64,000 nucleotides of DNA from Olivibacter domesticus (GTDB lineage: Bacteria; Bacteroidota; Bacteroidia; Sphingobacteriales; Sphingobacteriaceae), in NCBI RefSeq assembly GCF_900109575.1, contig NZ_FOAF01000001.1, positions 2,017,662-2,081,661 of the forward strand, in the 5' to 3' direction. Positions 44,945-54,248 of the stretch are shown piece after piece. The notes beneath the pieces were generated by a model, which saw only the letters and a program-made list of their open reading frames with translations, did not search any database and was not told the DNA's origin. The translations under genes were made by a program, and so were the position numbers. Every line of letters begins with the position of its first letter. Positions within the stretch are counted from its first letter, which is position 1.

Positions 44945-45208
44945 ATGAAGCTTGCATAAATTATTCATCGTTTTCTATATATGGCAATTTATGCAGGTTT
45001 CATCAGCATAAATTGTTTTTTTAATTGCGATGAGGCTTGCTTGAGCTGTTTTATTAATAACCTTTTTGAATGGCAACTCATGCAGGTTTCATATGTCTTG
45101 TTCTACAATTTAATTATTAGAGCCAGTTTAAATTTAAATGTTTATAGCATATTTTTGAGCGAAACGAGGCATATTTTCTTGAGGCACCTTGCCTCTATCT
45201 CAAGAAAA
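44945..45208. repeat. Tandem imperfect hairpin repeats in a noncoding region
   Basis: Hairpin 1 pairs 44945-44962 with 44986-45003 (18 bp, two G-T wobbles). Hairpin 2, 85 bp later, pairs 45030-45047 with 45075-45092 less perfectly; its 3' arm shares ATGCAGGTTTCAT with the first. A third pairs 45174-45183 with 45199-45208 and nests a smaller GAGGCA/TGCCTC stem. The 463-bp gap 44920-45382 contains no convincing gene. It may be a structured RNA, a repeat family member, or decayed sequence. Confidence 0.5.
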
Positions 45209-45382
45209 CATAACAAAATCGCAGCCAAAAAAGAGCACAAACAAATTATTGGATGAATTTTAAACAGGCTCCCAAGTTAGCCATAAAATTAAATGGTTTT
45301 AAGGGTTACCTTATTGATAAAAGCGGAATCAATTTATGGAATTTTGTAAAAACAGCATTCCTAAAAAAGACAATTTTTTAAA

Positions 45383-46204
45383 ATGAAAAATAAAAACTGC
45401 ACCCTAACAAGCTTGCCAAAAAGTTATCTTTTTATTTTTTTGGTGCTCCTACTTACCGCTTGTAACAAAAACTCAAGTAAGGAAGCCGTCACTAGTGGTG
45501 CTTCCCCAGAAAGTATTCTTACATCAAACGAACTACCCGCCGTTCAAGCAGAACCGCTAACACGAAAGCTTATAAAAGAAGGCAGCATCACTTTTGAAAC
45601 AACGGATTTAATTCAAACAAAGAAACGTATTGAGCAAGCTGTCAAAAAGCATAATGGCTATATATCTTCTGAAAATGAGCATAACCTTTCGGGTAGTTTA
45701 AGCCGTACATTGACGATTAGAATACCTGCCAAACAATTTGATGTATTTATAAACGATGCTACAAGTGGCATAGAAAAATTTGATACGAAAGACATACAAG
45801 TGAAGGATATTACTGAAGAATTTGTGGACCTTCAGGCGCGGCTTAGTACAAAAAAGGAGCTGGAACAACGATATCTCGAACTACTTAAGAAAGCTAACAA
45901 AATAGTAGAAATTTTGGCAATTGAAAAGCAGATAGGCGACTTAAGAGCAGACATTGAAGGAACGGAGGGACGTTTACAGTATTTAAACAATCAATCCGTT
46001 TATTCTACCATCTCTATTACTTACTATAAATCTATCCCTAAACAAACGGCATTTACTAACAAATTCAAAGAGGGATTTTCCAACGGTTGGCAGCATTTCA
46101 TGTGGTTCATTGTTGGCTTAGTAAATATATGGCCTTTCATTCTGGTGATGAGCGTATTAATCTTCCTACTGAGACGTTGGTGGCAAAGAAGAAAGGTTAA
46201 TTAG
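45383..46204 (+). CDS. DUF4349 lipoprotein
   Basis: A 273-residue lipoprotein (lipobox LLLTAC, about residue 27). The DUF4349 domain (about 55-220) has RKLIKEGSITFETTDLIQTK, an internal coiled coil (LQARLSTKKELEQRYLELLK) and YSTISITYY; one membrane helix follows (about 238-262) and a basic tail. DUF4349 proteins are thought to sit in the envelope; no function is established. It converges on the efflux operon; a hairpin overlaps its stop. Confidence 0.88.
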   Translation: MKNKNCTLTSLPKSYLFIFLVLLLTACNKNSSKEAVTSGASPESILTSNELPAVQAEPLTRKLIKEGSITFETTDLIQTKKRIEQAVKKHNGYISSENEHNLSGSLSRTLTIRIPAKQFDVFINDATSGIEKFDTKDIQVKDITEEFVDLQARLSTKKELEQRYLELLKKANKIVEILAIEKQIGDLRADIEGTEGRLQYLNNQSVYSTISITYYKSIPKQTAFTNKFKEGFSNGWQHFMWFIVGLVNIWPFILVMSVLIFLLRRWWQRRKVN

Positions 46205-46228
46205 CGAATCAAAATATTTGCTAATTAA
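46197..46228. terminator. Hairpin between convergent DUF4349 and permease genes
   Basis: A perfect 9-bp inverted repeat TTAATTAGC/GCTAATTAA (46197-46205 and 46220-46228) overlaps both stop codons. It is A/T-rich without a long T run, so termination is uncertain. Confidence 0.35.
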
Positions 46229-47349
46229 CTTGTTTTCTTATAATTCCAAATGGCCCAGCCATTGAGCAAACCCGCAAAACCAATAAGATATAGAAATTCC
46301 ATTTTAACATCGGAAAATCCGCTACTCTTTAAAATTATCATTCTTACCACTTTAACAAAGTGAGTTACCGGTGTTAAATTAGAAAAAACCCGTGCCCAAT
46401 GAGGCATACTATCAGTTGCCGTAAAAAAGCCGCTCATTAACATAAAAATCATCATAAAAAAGAAGGCTACAAACATAGCTTGCACCTGATTATCGCTATA
46501 GGTAGAAATAAGTAGACCAAGGCCGAGCACAGCGATCAGATAAATAAATGCAAATGCATATAACAACCATAGACTTCCTTTAGGGTATATATCATAAACA
46601 AAACTGCAAACACCTAAGCCCACCGTGAAGATGATCATTCCAATGATCCAAAAAGGGATCAATTTACCAGAAATAAATTGCCATTTTTTTATTGGCGTTA
46701 CATTAATCTGTTCGATGGTACCTATTTCCTTTTCCCTTACTATGTTAAGTGTTGTCATAAAGCCACCAATTAGTGTAAGCAAGAGCACCAATACCGCTGG
46801 AACTATATTGAATTTATATTCCTCTAGCGGATTGAACCAACTTCTTTGTCGAATTTCAATTGCTCCACCTTGGTTCGTATTATTAGCATTTATCTTTTGT
46901 ATATTAAAATCTACTTCATTATTAAAGTCTGCGATCACCATATTCAAATAGCCACTGCCAATCCCGGCTTTTGTCCCATTAATTGCATCTGCATAGACGC
47001 TCAATTGCTGTTTGCCGGCTCTTACTAAGTTGCGTTCAAAATTGGGTGGAATTTCCATCACCACATCAGCCTCTTCTTTTTCTATATGTTTAATGGCCTG
47101 CTGATAATTCGGATCGACACTTATTATGTTAAAATAGCCTGAAGAACTTATTTTGCTGACAAGTTTTTGCGAATAAGAGCTATGATCGTTATCTACAATC
47201 GACAGATTAATACTCTTGATATCAAAATCCATTGCCAAGGGTAAAACTACCAATTGAATCATGGGCATGGCAAACATCATTACTAAGATAGATTTATCGC
47301 GAAAAATCTGGCGAAACTCCTTTTGCAATATAAATCGAAGTACTTTCAT
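46225..47349 (-). CDS. ABC-2 type permease, second of two
   Basis: A 374-residue membrane protein. One helix near the N-terminus (about 20-42) precedes a large extracytoplasmic domain (45-175) and five helices follow, the ABC-2 layout of YbhR/YbhS. EKEIGTIEQINVTPIKKWQF before the second helix is the family's coupling motif. Last gene of a six-gene efflux operon, 25 bp after its sister permease. It most likely forms a heterodimer with that protein for export of a drug or lipid-like compound. Confidence 0.92.
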   Translation of the reverse strand: MKVLRFILQKEFRQIFRDKSILVMMFAMPMIQLVVLPLAMDFDIKSINLSIVDNDHSSYSQKLVSKISSSGYFNIISVDPNYQQAIKHIEKEEADVVMEIPPNFERNLVRAGKQQLSVYADAINGTKAGIGSGYLNMVIADFNNEVDFNIQKINANNTNQGGAIEIRQRSWFNPLEEYKFNIVPAVLVLLLTLIGGFMTTLNIVREKEIGTIEQINVTPIKKWQFISGKLIPFWIIGMIIFTVGLGVCSFVYDIYPKGSLWLLYAFAFIYLIAVLGLGLLISTYSDNQVQAMFVAFFFMMIFMLMSGFFTATDSMPHWARVFSNLTPVTHFVKVVRMIILKSSGFSDVKMEFLYLIGFAGLLNGWAIWNYKKTS

Positions 47350-47374
47350 AAGCTAATTTTTTCACCTAAGGGTT

Positions 47375-48484
47375 TTATAACCTAACTTTAAATTTCTTCA
47401 GTGCGATGCTTAACAATCCTACCGTCATGCCTGTCAACACCAGTGTTTCCTTCCAGACATAACTGAATCCCAATCCTTTTAACATCACCGATTTGACTGC
47501 CAGATAATACCACCTGGAAGGGATAAAATTTGAAATAACCTGAAAAATTTTAGGCATATTCTCCAATGGCATAATAAATCCTGTAAATATTAAGGTAGGT
47601 AACATCATTCCCATTAAAGAAATCAGCAAGGCTGTTTGTTGCGAATTGGTAACATTTGAAATCAGCAGTCCCAAAGAAAGGCAGGTGATAATAAATAATG
47701 TACTTTCCAAGTACAATAACAACAAGCTCCCGCGCACCTCTACGTCGAGCACAAACACAGCTAATAATAAAATTAAAGTAAAATTGGCGAGCGATAATAG
47801 CAAATAGGGTATGGCCTTAGCTATCAATACAAAAACAGGTTTAAAAGGAGAAACCAGTAAGACTTCCATCGTTCCCATTTCTTTCTCCTTCACAACCGAA
47901 ACGGAAGTCAAAGCGGTGCAAATAATCATCAGTATCAAAGCCATCACTCCCGGAATAAAATTCAATGAACCGTTACCTTCCTCATTGAAGAGCATACGAA
48001 CTTCGGGCTGGATGCTTAATAGCGCTGGCACCTGGTCCGAAAGGGCTTCCTGCTGTTGAAAATCAACAATAATGGCAGTAAGATAGTTCGTTATTGTTTT
48101 TGATATATTCGGATCCGATCCATCTGTGATTACTTGAATTTGGGATTTCCCGCTGTGAAGTAAATCACTGCTAAAATTTACAGGAATTATTAATGCCCCC
48201 TTCACCTCTCCTCGCTTAAATTCCTGCTCGATCTCTTGATAGTTCAGATTCACTTGCTCTACGAGTAGATATTCAGAGGTCATAATTTTATTAATGAGTT
48301 TTTGGCTTTTAACATCTTTCGAATAATCAGCAATAACTAGGTGAATATTTTTAACTTCACTTGACAAAGCAAAGCCAAATAAAATGATCTGCACGATGGG
48401 AAGACCAAACATAATCAACAATGTTCGGCGATCACGAAAAACGTGATAAAACTCCTTTTTAATAAATACGAGCAATTGTTTCAT
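47375..48484 (-). CDS. ABC-2 type permease, first of two
   Basis: A 369-residue ABC-2 permease. Start 48484 (MKQLLVFIKKEFYHVFRDRR) is the usual beginning; eight more codons are open upstream. Topology is one N-terminal helix, an external domain, then five helices; VKEKEMGTMEVLLVSPFKPV is the cytoplasmic coupling segment. It is homologous to the next gene and to E. coli YbhS/YbhR. It works with the two upstream ATPase genes. Confidence 0.92.
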   Translation of the reverse strand: MKQLLVFIKKEFYHVFRDRRTLLIMFGLPIVQIILFGFALSSEVKNIHLVIADYSKDVKSQKLINKIMTSEYLLVEQVNLNYQEIEQEFKRGEVKGALIIPVNFSSDLLHSGKSQIQVITDGSDPNISKTITNYLTAIIVDFQQQEALSDQVPALLSIQPEVRMLFNEEGNGSLNFIPGVMALILMIICTALTSVSVVKEKEMGTMEVLLVSPFKPVFVLIAKAIPYLLLSLANFTLILLLAVFVLDVEVRGSLLLLYLESTLFIITCLSLGLLISNVTNSQQTALLISLMGMMLPTLIFTGFIMPLENMPKIFQVISNFIPSRWYYLAVKSVMLKGLGFSYVWKETLVLTGMTVGLLSIALKKFKVRL

Positions 48485-48558
48485 TTCGTAGTTTTTAGAT
48501 ATTGGCACAATTACACCAAAAAATCGGTTAATCAGCTAATGAATGATTATCAGTCGCA

Positions 48559-49305
48559 CTAGTTATCACTCCGCTTGGCTCCTCTCGCCAGCAAATAAAA
48601 AACTTCATCCATCGTGGTAACTTGATGTTTTTCTTTTAGATTTCTCGGTGAGTCAAGTGCCTCTACTTTTCCATCCACCATAACGGAGATACGATTACAA
48701 TACTCCGCTTCATCCATATAATGTGTGGTCACAAAGATGGTTATCCCACTCGCTGCAGCTTCATAAATCATATCCCAGAACTGCCTGCGTGTCACAGGAT
48801 CTACTCCTCCAGTTGGCTCATCCAAGAATACAATTTTTGGCTGGTGGAATATGGCAACAGAAAAGGCCAATTTTTGTTTCCATCCGAGAGGAAGCTCTCC
48901 TACCATTTTCTTTGCTTCTTTCTGTAGGCCTAATGTATCTATCAATTTTTCGGTTCTCCTTTTTATCTCCTTCCGTTCCAATCCATAAACACCGCCAAAA
49001 AATTCGATATTCTCTAAAATCGTCAGGTTTTCATACAGCGAGAACTTTTGACTCATATAACCAATATTCTTTTTAATCTGCTCCTGTTGTTTATACACGT
49101 CGTAGCCTGCTACGGTAGCTTCACCGCTTGTAGGAAAAGATAGACCGCACAAAATGCGCATGGCAGTAGTTTTTCCTGCGCCATTGGCGCCTAAAAAACC
49201 GAAGATTTCCCCCTTCGTAATATCAAAAGATATTTCGTTTACGGCGGTAAAATCGCCAAACCTTTTGGTTAAATTCTTGCAAATAATAACTTTCTCTTGA
49301 TCCAT
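48559..49305 (-). CDS. ABC transporter ATPase, second of two
   Basis: A 248-residue ATPase with Walker A GANGAGKTT, signature LPLGWKQKLAF (a diverged LSGGQ with LPLGW), and Walker B IVFLDEPTGGVDPV. Start 49305 is an ATG; the frame continues to a TTG at 49326 adjoining the upstream stop. E. coli YbhF carries two ATPase domains in one chain; here they are split into two adjacent genes. The unusual signature motif in this subunit suggests the two NBDs are not equivalent. Confidence 0.9.
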   Translation of the reverse strand: MDQEKVIICKNLTKRFGDFTAVNEISFDITKGEIFGFLGANGAGKTTAMRILCGLSFPTSGEATVAGYDVYKQQEQIKKNIGYMSQKFSLYENLTILENIEFFGGVYGLERKEIKRRTEKLIDTLGLQKEAKKMVGELPLGWKQKLAFSVAIFHQPKIVFLDEPTGGVDPVTRRQFWDMIYEAAASGITIFVTTHYMDEAEYCNRISVMVDGKVEALDSPRNLKEKHQVTTMDEVFYLLARGAKRSDN

Positions 49306-49326
49306 TCTAAGTCTTAGTTCAACCAA

Positions 49327-50259
49327 TTACACCTTTGCTTCCTTTTCTCCCATTAAACGAATAAAGCTGTCTTCAATCGTCGCTTTAATTTCCTTCACTT
49401 GAATTTCAACATGTCCCTTTTTCTCCGCAATTTCATTTAGCTTAGAGAGCCCATCATGCACTTTATTATGGAGGGTAATATGTAAATATTCTCCGAAGGC
49501 ATAACTACTTTCAATAGCTTCGTCCGAGCGGTAGTCGAGCAATAAGCGATAAATTTCCCTAGATCTTGCAGCATACAATTTAGTCGGGTATGCCTTCATA
49601 ATATTTTCAGGAGCATCAACTGTCATAATTTTACCATCTTGTATGAGCGCAATTCGTTCGCAAAGTGTTGCTTCATCCATGTAAGGGGTAGACACTAGTA
49701 TCGTAATTCCCTGACGTTTGAGTGTCTTCAACATTTCCCAAAACTCTTTACGAGAAACCACATCTACTCCCGTGGTAGGCTCATCTAATAATAACACTTT
49801 TGGTTTATGAATCAGGGCACAACAAAGCGCCAATTTTTGCTTCATTCCTCCAGATAACTTCCCTGCCCGACGATTGTTAAAAGGTTTGATCTGATCATAA
49901 ATATCTTTTATAAGCTCATAATTTTCTTCTATAGTTGTACCAAATACCGTTGCAAAAAAATTCAAGTTTTCCAAAACGGTTAAGTCTTGGTATAAAGAAA
50001 ATTTGCCGGGCATATATCCAACACTGGCCCTTATCTCTTTATAATCTTTTACAACATCGAAGCCAGCAACGCTTGCCTGTCCCTTATCTGCTAGCAAAAC
50101 CGTTGTTAAAATTCGAAAAATAGAGGTCTTGCCTGCTCCATCAGGTCCAATTAATCCAAATAATTCCCCTTCTTTAACAGTAAATGAAACGTCGTCTACC
50201 GCTTTTACGCTTCCGTTGTTATACGTTTTAACAATATTTTGAAGTGTTACCGTTTCCAT
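49327..50259 (-). CDS. ABC transporter ATPase, first of two
   Basis: A 310-residue ATPase: Walker A GPDGAGKTSIF, signature KLSGGMKQKLALCCAL, Walker B VLLLDEPTTGVDVV. About 80 residues beyond the ATPase core (LLDYRSDEAIESSYAFGEYL) form a C-terminal regulatory extension typical of such exporters. It has a canonical signature, unlike its partner. Nineteen bases separate it from the membrane-fusion gene. Confidence 0.93.
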   Translation of the reverse strand: METVTLQNIVKTYNNGSVKAVDDVSFTVKEGELFGLIGPDGAGKTSIFRILTTVLLADKGQASVAGFDVVKDYKEIRASVGYMPGKFSLYQDLTVLENLNFFATVFGTTIEENYELIKDIYDQIKPFNNRRAGKLSGGMKQKLALCCALIHKPKVLLLDEPTTGVDVVSRKEFWEMLKTLKRQGITILVSTPYMDEATLCERIALIQDGKIMTVDAPENIMKAYPTKLYAARSREIYRLLLDYRSDEAIESSYAFGEYLHITLHNKVHDGLSKLNEIAEKKGHVEIQVKEIKATIEDSFIRLMGEKEAKV

Positions 50260-50278
50260 GGGCGACTAAAATTTTCTA

Positions 50279-51193
50279 TCATTTATTATTGTTTTCACCT
50301 TTCAATACAATCTGGCCATACATCCCAATCTTCAAGTAACCATCATTCTTGACACGTACTTTTATAGCATATACTAAATTGGCTCGCTCATCTTTCGTTT
50401 GGATAGTTTTTGGCGTAAATTCAGCTTTATCACTTATCCACTCTATAACACCTGCGTATTCTTTAAAAGTATCTTTACCTTGATCGATTTGTACGCGTAC
50501 AGGCTGACCTACTTTTATATTCGAGAATTTTTCTCCATTGATATAAGCCCTTAAAATAATACTAGATATATCTGCGATACGGTAAAGAGGTTTACCTACT
50601 GTTGCCATTTCATTCTCTTCAATATATTTAGTCAGAACCGTACCTTTTACGGGATTTATTATTTTGCTTTTCGCGAGCTGATCATTCAGCTGTTCAATTT
50701 GCGCATATAAGGGGTTAGTCTCCTCTTGAAGACTAGTAGAAGTAATGCCTAATGAAGATTGTTGGGCCGTTATCCGCTTTTTTATGATATTCATTTCTGC
50801 CGTAGCGTCGTCCAGCTGCTTAGGTGTAGCTGCATCGGCCTTCACAAGATTCACAAGTCTTTCCTGCTCCCTTTTAGCATGTCTAAGTTCTTCCTGTAAG
50901 GCAGCCATTTCTGCGGCGACATTTGGCCGCTTGCTAAGTACAGCCATTGCCTGTGCTTCAAGCTGTTTTTTCTTAAGATACAGCTGGATAGTATCAATGT
51001 AACCTACATCTTGCCCTGTATTAAGCGCTTGGCCTTCTTCCAAAGAAAGCTTTTTTATAACACCATTTGCTTCTGCTGAAACAATCGTTTCTACTGCTTC
51101 AAAGGAGCCCGAAGCATCATAAGGAAGCTTATCATCGGTACAGGATGTATAAAAGAAGGTGAATAAACTAAATAATAACACAGTCGTTCTCAT
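50279..51193 (-). CDS. HlyD/YbhG-type membrane-fusion lipoprotein
   Basis: A 304-residue periplasmic adaptor, probably lipidated (FFYTSC, C18). Order: short lipoyl half, a long coiled-coil hairpin (about 75-150, AMAALQEELRHAKREQERLV), then the second lipoyl half and beta-barrel (KIINPVKGTVLTKYIEENEM). It links the inner-membrane ABC complex to the TolC-like channel encoded upstream. Length and order match YbhG. Confidence 0.92.
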   Translation of the reverse strand: MRTTVLLFSLFTFFYTSCTDDKLPYDASGSFEAVETIVSAEANGVIKKLSLEEGQALNTGQDVGYIDTIQLYLKKKQLEAQAMAVLSKRPNVAAEMAALQEELRHAKREQERLVNLVKADAATPKQLDDATAEMNIIKKRITAQQSSLGITSTSLQEETNPLYAQIEQLNDQLAKSKIINPVKGTVLTKYIEENEMATVGKPLYRIADISSIILRAYINGEKFSNIKVGQPVRVQIDQGKDTFKEYAGVIEWISDKAEFTPKTIQTKDERANLVYAIKVRVKNDGYLKIGMYGQIVLKGENNNK

Positions 51194-51221
51194 TTTTTTT
51201 AAAATTTAAGATGCTAATACA

Positions 51222-52484
51222 TTAATTGCCTTGCGTATACTTATTGTTGTATTGAGATAATAAAAGTTGAATTTCATGCACAATTTTATTCTGCCTTGCT
51301 TGATCTTCCGCATTAACTTCCCGCAAATAATCACTTGTTGTAATGACCCCATTTTCCAATTGCGCGATGGATGTATTTTTCACCTTTTCACGAAGTGCGA
51401 TAATTTCATCATCCGACTTTAACAAATCGCTATACTTATCGATCACAGCTTGCTCTTGCTTCGTTTGATAATTTGTATTAAATAAAAATGTTTCTTTATC
51501 GACCATTATTGCTATTCGGTCATTTTCGAGAAGGGCCTTCTCTTTCTTCTGTGTATATAAACCTGCTATATTCCAACGAAGACGCACACCACCTATATAA
51601 TAAGTTTCGAAGCTAGGTTTTAGAATATTCAGGGCCGGCCTACCATAACCACCTTGGAAAAAGAAATCTAATTTGGGTCTGTTTCTAGCACTTATCGCAT
51701 CCTCTTGTACATCAAGGTTATGTAGCTGATAATTAAACAATGCTAATTCAGGCCTGTTAATGGCAGAAGTAGATAAAATTGGCGTGGGTCTGATGAAGAC
51801 AATCGCCGTATCTAAGGGTTGATGCATAAATAAACCTAACATTTCGACATAAGCCTTGCGCGTTGCTTTCATATCAATTGCCTGTTGTAGAGCGTTTAAA
51901 TGCTCAGCTTTCAATACATCGACGTTGCTTTTAAGCGCCGTTCCATTGTTAACAGCTCCTTGCATTTTATTTATTCCCAGGTTGATATCCTTTATCAACA
52001 ATGAATTTTGACGCAATTGTTCTTGAATCAATAGAATCCCAAAGAACAATTGATTTACGCGTTCCTTCAACTGATACAATTCTATCTCCAAACGTTGCTC
52101 TTCAATAGCCGAGACTGTCCGATGAGTCTCTTTTTGCTGTTTAATGTCGCCTCCGTCATAGATAGATTGATTTATCTCGCCGTAGATTTTATATTGGTCC
52201 TTCTTTAACTGTGGTACTTGAATACCAGGTACTGAAATGGGAATTTCCGTAACCGCAGATTGATAAGTGGCTTGCCCATTTATACTTAATTGAGGCAGAT
52301 AACCTTTTTCTGCATTTTCAATAGAATACGCTTTACTTTTATTGATCAAAGCACGTTTTTTTATCAAAGGGTAATTAGCTTTTGCTTGCTCATAACATTC
52401 ATCCAATGTAAGGTCTTGCTTATCCTGAGCAACGGCAGTTATTGCTTGCATTAAAAAAAAGCATGTAGCTAGCACCAATTTCAT
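51222..52484 (-). CDS. TolC-family outer-membrane efflux channel
   Basis: A 420-residue OEP-family protein. Start 52484 gives a good signal peptide (MKLVLATCFFLMQAITAVAQ); the frame is open to 52601 but the additional 39 residues are basic and Cys-containing and do not resemble a signal. DLTLDECYEQAKANYPLIKK, VNQLFFGILLIQEQLRQNS and repeated coiled-coil segments fit TolC. First structural gene of the efflux operon. Two identical operator palindromes lie upstream. Confidence 0.9.
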   Translation of the reverse strand: MKLVLATCFFLMQAITAVAQDKQDLTLDECYEQAKANYPLIKKRALINKSKAYSIENAEKGYLPQLSINGQATYQSAVTEIPISVPGIQVPQLKKDQYKIYGEINQSIYDGGDIKQQKETHRTVSAIEEQRLEIELYQLKERVNQLFFGILLIQEQLRQNSLLIKDINLGINKMQGAVNNGTALKSNVDVLKAEHLNALQQAIDMKATRKAYVEMLGLFMHQPLDTAIVFIRPTPILSTSAINRPELALFNYQLHNLDVQEDAISARNRPKLDFFFQGGYGRPALNILKPSFETYYIGGVRLRWNIAGLYTQKKEKALLENDRIAIMVDKETFLFNTNYQTKQEQAVIDKYSDLLKSDDEIIALREKVKNTSIAQLENGVITTSDYLREVNAEDQARQNKIVHEIQLLLSQYNNKYTQGN

Positions 52485-52607
52485 AGCAGGTGCATTACTT
52501 TTCTTTTTTACCGACTGGTTTATTTGCTTTGGGCTTACTCCTCTTAAGAAGCAATCTGATTTCCACCAATTTAAACACTTCAAGAAACATATGTTATTCA
52601 TATTTTT

Positions 52608-52759
52608 TAATCATTTGATTAGTTTATAGACAACATTCAACTACCCTTACACACTTCTATATTTGCTCTCTTTTCTATTCGGAAAGAACCTATCGCACTT
52701 CCTTTCACAAAGTTATAACTAATTTTTAGATTTAAAAATTTATTCTAATCATTTGATTA
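52608..52759. promoter_or_regulatory. Two TetR-type operators and promoter of the efflux operon
   Basis: The palindrome TAATCATTTGATTA occurs identically at 52608-52621 and 52746-52759. Between them a minus-strand -7 box TAACTTTG (52708-52715) matches TAnnTTTG, with operator 2 just upstream of the -33 position and operator 1 in the leader. A half-site TAATCA also lies before the tetR gene (53495-53500). The arrangement suggests repression by the adjacent TetR protein. The rest of the 350-bp gap shows nothing else. Confidence 0.6.
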
Positions 52760-52833
52760 AAAATAGATTGTATGCAGCTATCGTTTATCTTTTGTAAAAA
52801 AGAGGAACAAATTTAAAATAAGGTATTGGTTAC

Positions 52834-53433
52834 TTACTTTGTATTTAGTATACTATTAAACCAAATGGGGATCAGCTTTTTCCGCTCAATAATAAATTTC
52901 TTGAATTTTTTATCTTTCATCGCATCTATCTGACTAATAACGGGCTGTGCCAGTATCGGGAAGATGATCATACTTAATAGATTCAGTATAAAATGGAATA
53001 CATTTATATCCGGACGGACTTCGTTTAATTGTCGAAAAAATACTGATTTCAATAACCTGCTAGAAATTCTATCACTAAAAAGCGCTGGATTATTTTTGAT
53101 TTCACTTAATACAAATATTGGTAGATCAGGATTAGCTAAAAGCATATCAATATAGTCATTAGCCACCGCGGTTACCTTTTTTTCTAAAGAGGTAGATTCA
53201 TCATCAAGCAGTCGAATAATCATTCCAAAAAACTGCTCAAATTTTTCTTCCATAATAATATGGAATAATTTCTCCTTACTTCTAAAATAGTAATTTAACA
53301 ATGCCAGGTTAAGACCTGCTTCTTCTGCAATATCACGCGTCCTAGTAGCTGAAAAACCCTTTTTTGTAAAAACAATTCTAGCTGCTTCCTTAATTTTTTC
53401 TTCCGTTGAAATATCCTTTTCTTTTTTTTCCAT
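52834..53433 (-). CDS. TetR-family repressor of the efflux operon
   Basis: A 199-residue TetR protein. The DNA-binding domain (about 8-56) reads IKEAARIVFTKKGFSATRTR, then DIAEEAGLNLALLNYYFRSK. The C-terminal ligand domain is helical. It is encoded directly upstream of TolC, HlyD, two ATPases and two permeases on the same strand, the gene content of the E. coli cecR-ybhGFSR locus. Two palindromes between it and tolC are the likely targets. The ligand is unknown. Confidence 0.92.
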   Translation of the reverse strand: MEKKEKDISTEEKIKEAARIVFTKKGFSATRTRDIAEEAGLNLALLNYYFRSKEKLFHIIMEEKFEQFFGMIIRLLDDESTSLEKKVTAVANDYIDMLLANPDLPIFVLSEIKNNPALFSDRISSRLLKSVFFRQLNEVRPDINVFHFILNLLSMIIFPILAQPVISQIDAMKDKKFKKFIIERKKLIPIWFNSILNTK

Positions 53434-53635
53434 TCTCTTATGGCTATTTGCCTACAAAGGTATAAAACTAAACAATCATTTTAAAAAATAAATTTAATCA
53501 ACTATTTAAAACAGGCATCAATTGACATAGCATATCACTTGTTCGATTTAACTATCAACATCATCACTTCATTTTCAGCACATTAATCATTGGTGGAAAT
53601 TTATTCATATATTAGTTATATGAAATGTTTCAACC

Positions 53636-54235
53636 ATGGAAGCTTTTAAAACAGCAAACGATTTTTACAATGCGCAACAACAATGGCATGAAGAATTAAA
53701 GGTTTTACGAAAACTAATTTTAAGCGCAGGCTTAACAGAAGAGATAAAATGGGGTGGCCCCATTTACACGCATAATGGCAAAAATATTGTCGGTTTGGCT
53801 GGTTTCAAATCTTATTTTGGCATCTGGTTTCATCAGGGCGTTTTCTTAGAAGACAAGTATAAGTTACTGATTAATGCCCAAGAAGGAACAACAAAGGCGT
53901 TAAGGCAAATGCGTTTTACCTCTATAAAAAAAGTTGATTTGCCCATTATCTTAAGTTATGTAAAAGAGGCTATTCTTAATCAGGAAAAAGGTTTAGAAAT
54001 GAAGGCCGATAGGAATAAACCTATTCTTATCCCAAATGAACTTGCACAGCTTTTTAAAGAAAACAAAATACTGCAACAGCGTTTCTCTCAGTTTAAAAAG
54101 ACTCAACAACGAGAATTTGCTGAATATATCAGCACAGCCAAACAAGATAAAACCAAGCAGGAAAGGCTGAAAAAGATTATTCCGATGATTGAACAAGGTC
54201 TGGGCTTAAACGATAAATACCGTTTTAATCAATAA
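53636..54235 (+). CDS. YdeI/DUF1801-like protein
   Basis: A 199-residue cytoplasmic protein with an N-terminal DUF1801 domain (about 10-115; EEIKWGGPIYTHNGKNIVGL and SYFGIWFHQGVFLED) and a C-terminal YdeI-type helical region (KKTQQREFAEYISTAKQDKT, QERLKKIIPMIEQG). Members are widespread, with no firmly known function. It probably shares an operon with the YciI-like gene 13 bp downstream. Confidence 0.82.
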   Translation: MEAFKTANDFYNAQQQWHEELKVLRKLILSAGLTEEIKWGGPIYTHNGKNIVGLAGFKSYFGIWFHQGVFLEDKYKLLINAQEGTTKALRQMRFTSIKKVDLPIILSYVKEAILNQEKGLEMKADRNKPILIPNELAQLFKENKILQQRFSQFKKTQQREFAEYISTAKQDKTKQERLKKIIPMIEQGLGLNDKYRFNQ

Positions 54236-54248
54236 ATTAACATGACTC

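Noticed and set aside
44945-45092. CRISPR array
   Set aside because: Only two diverged copies, each a long hairpin, no spacer pattern and no cas genes.
44981-45256. 91-residue plus-strand open frame
   Set aside because: It runs through the hairpin repeats and the third hairpin, has odd composition and no family match; openness is explained by the repeat structure.
52485-52601. 39-residue N-terminal extension of the TolC-like protein
   Set aside because: It would bury a good signal peptide; the downstream ATG at 52484 fits export.
52658-52665. Plus-strand TATATTTG promoter box in the efflux control region
   Set aside because: No plus-strand gene follows; exact matches to this short box are expected by chance in AT-rich DNA.
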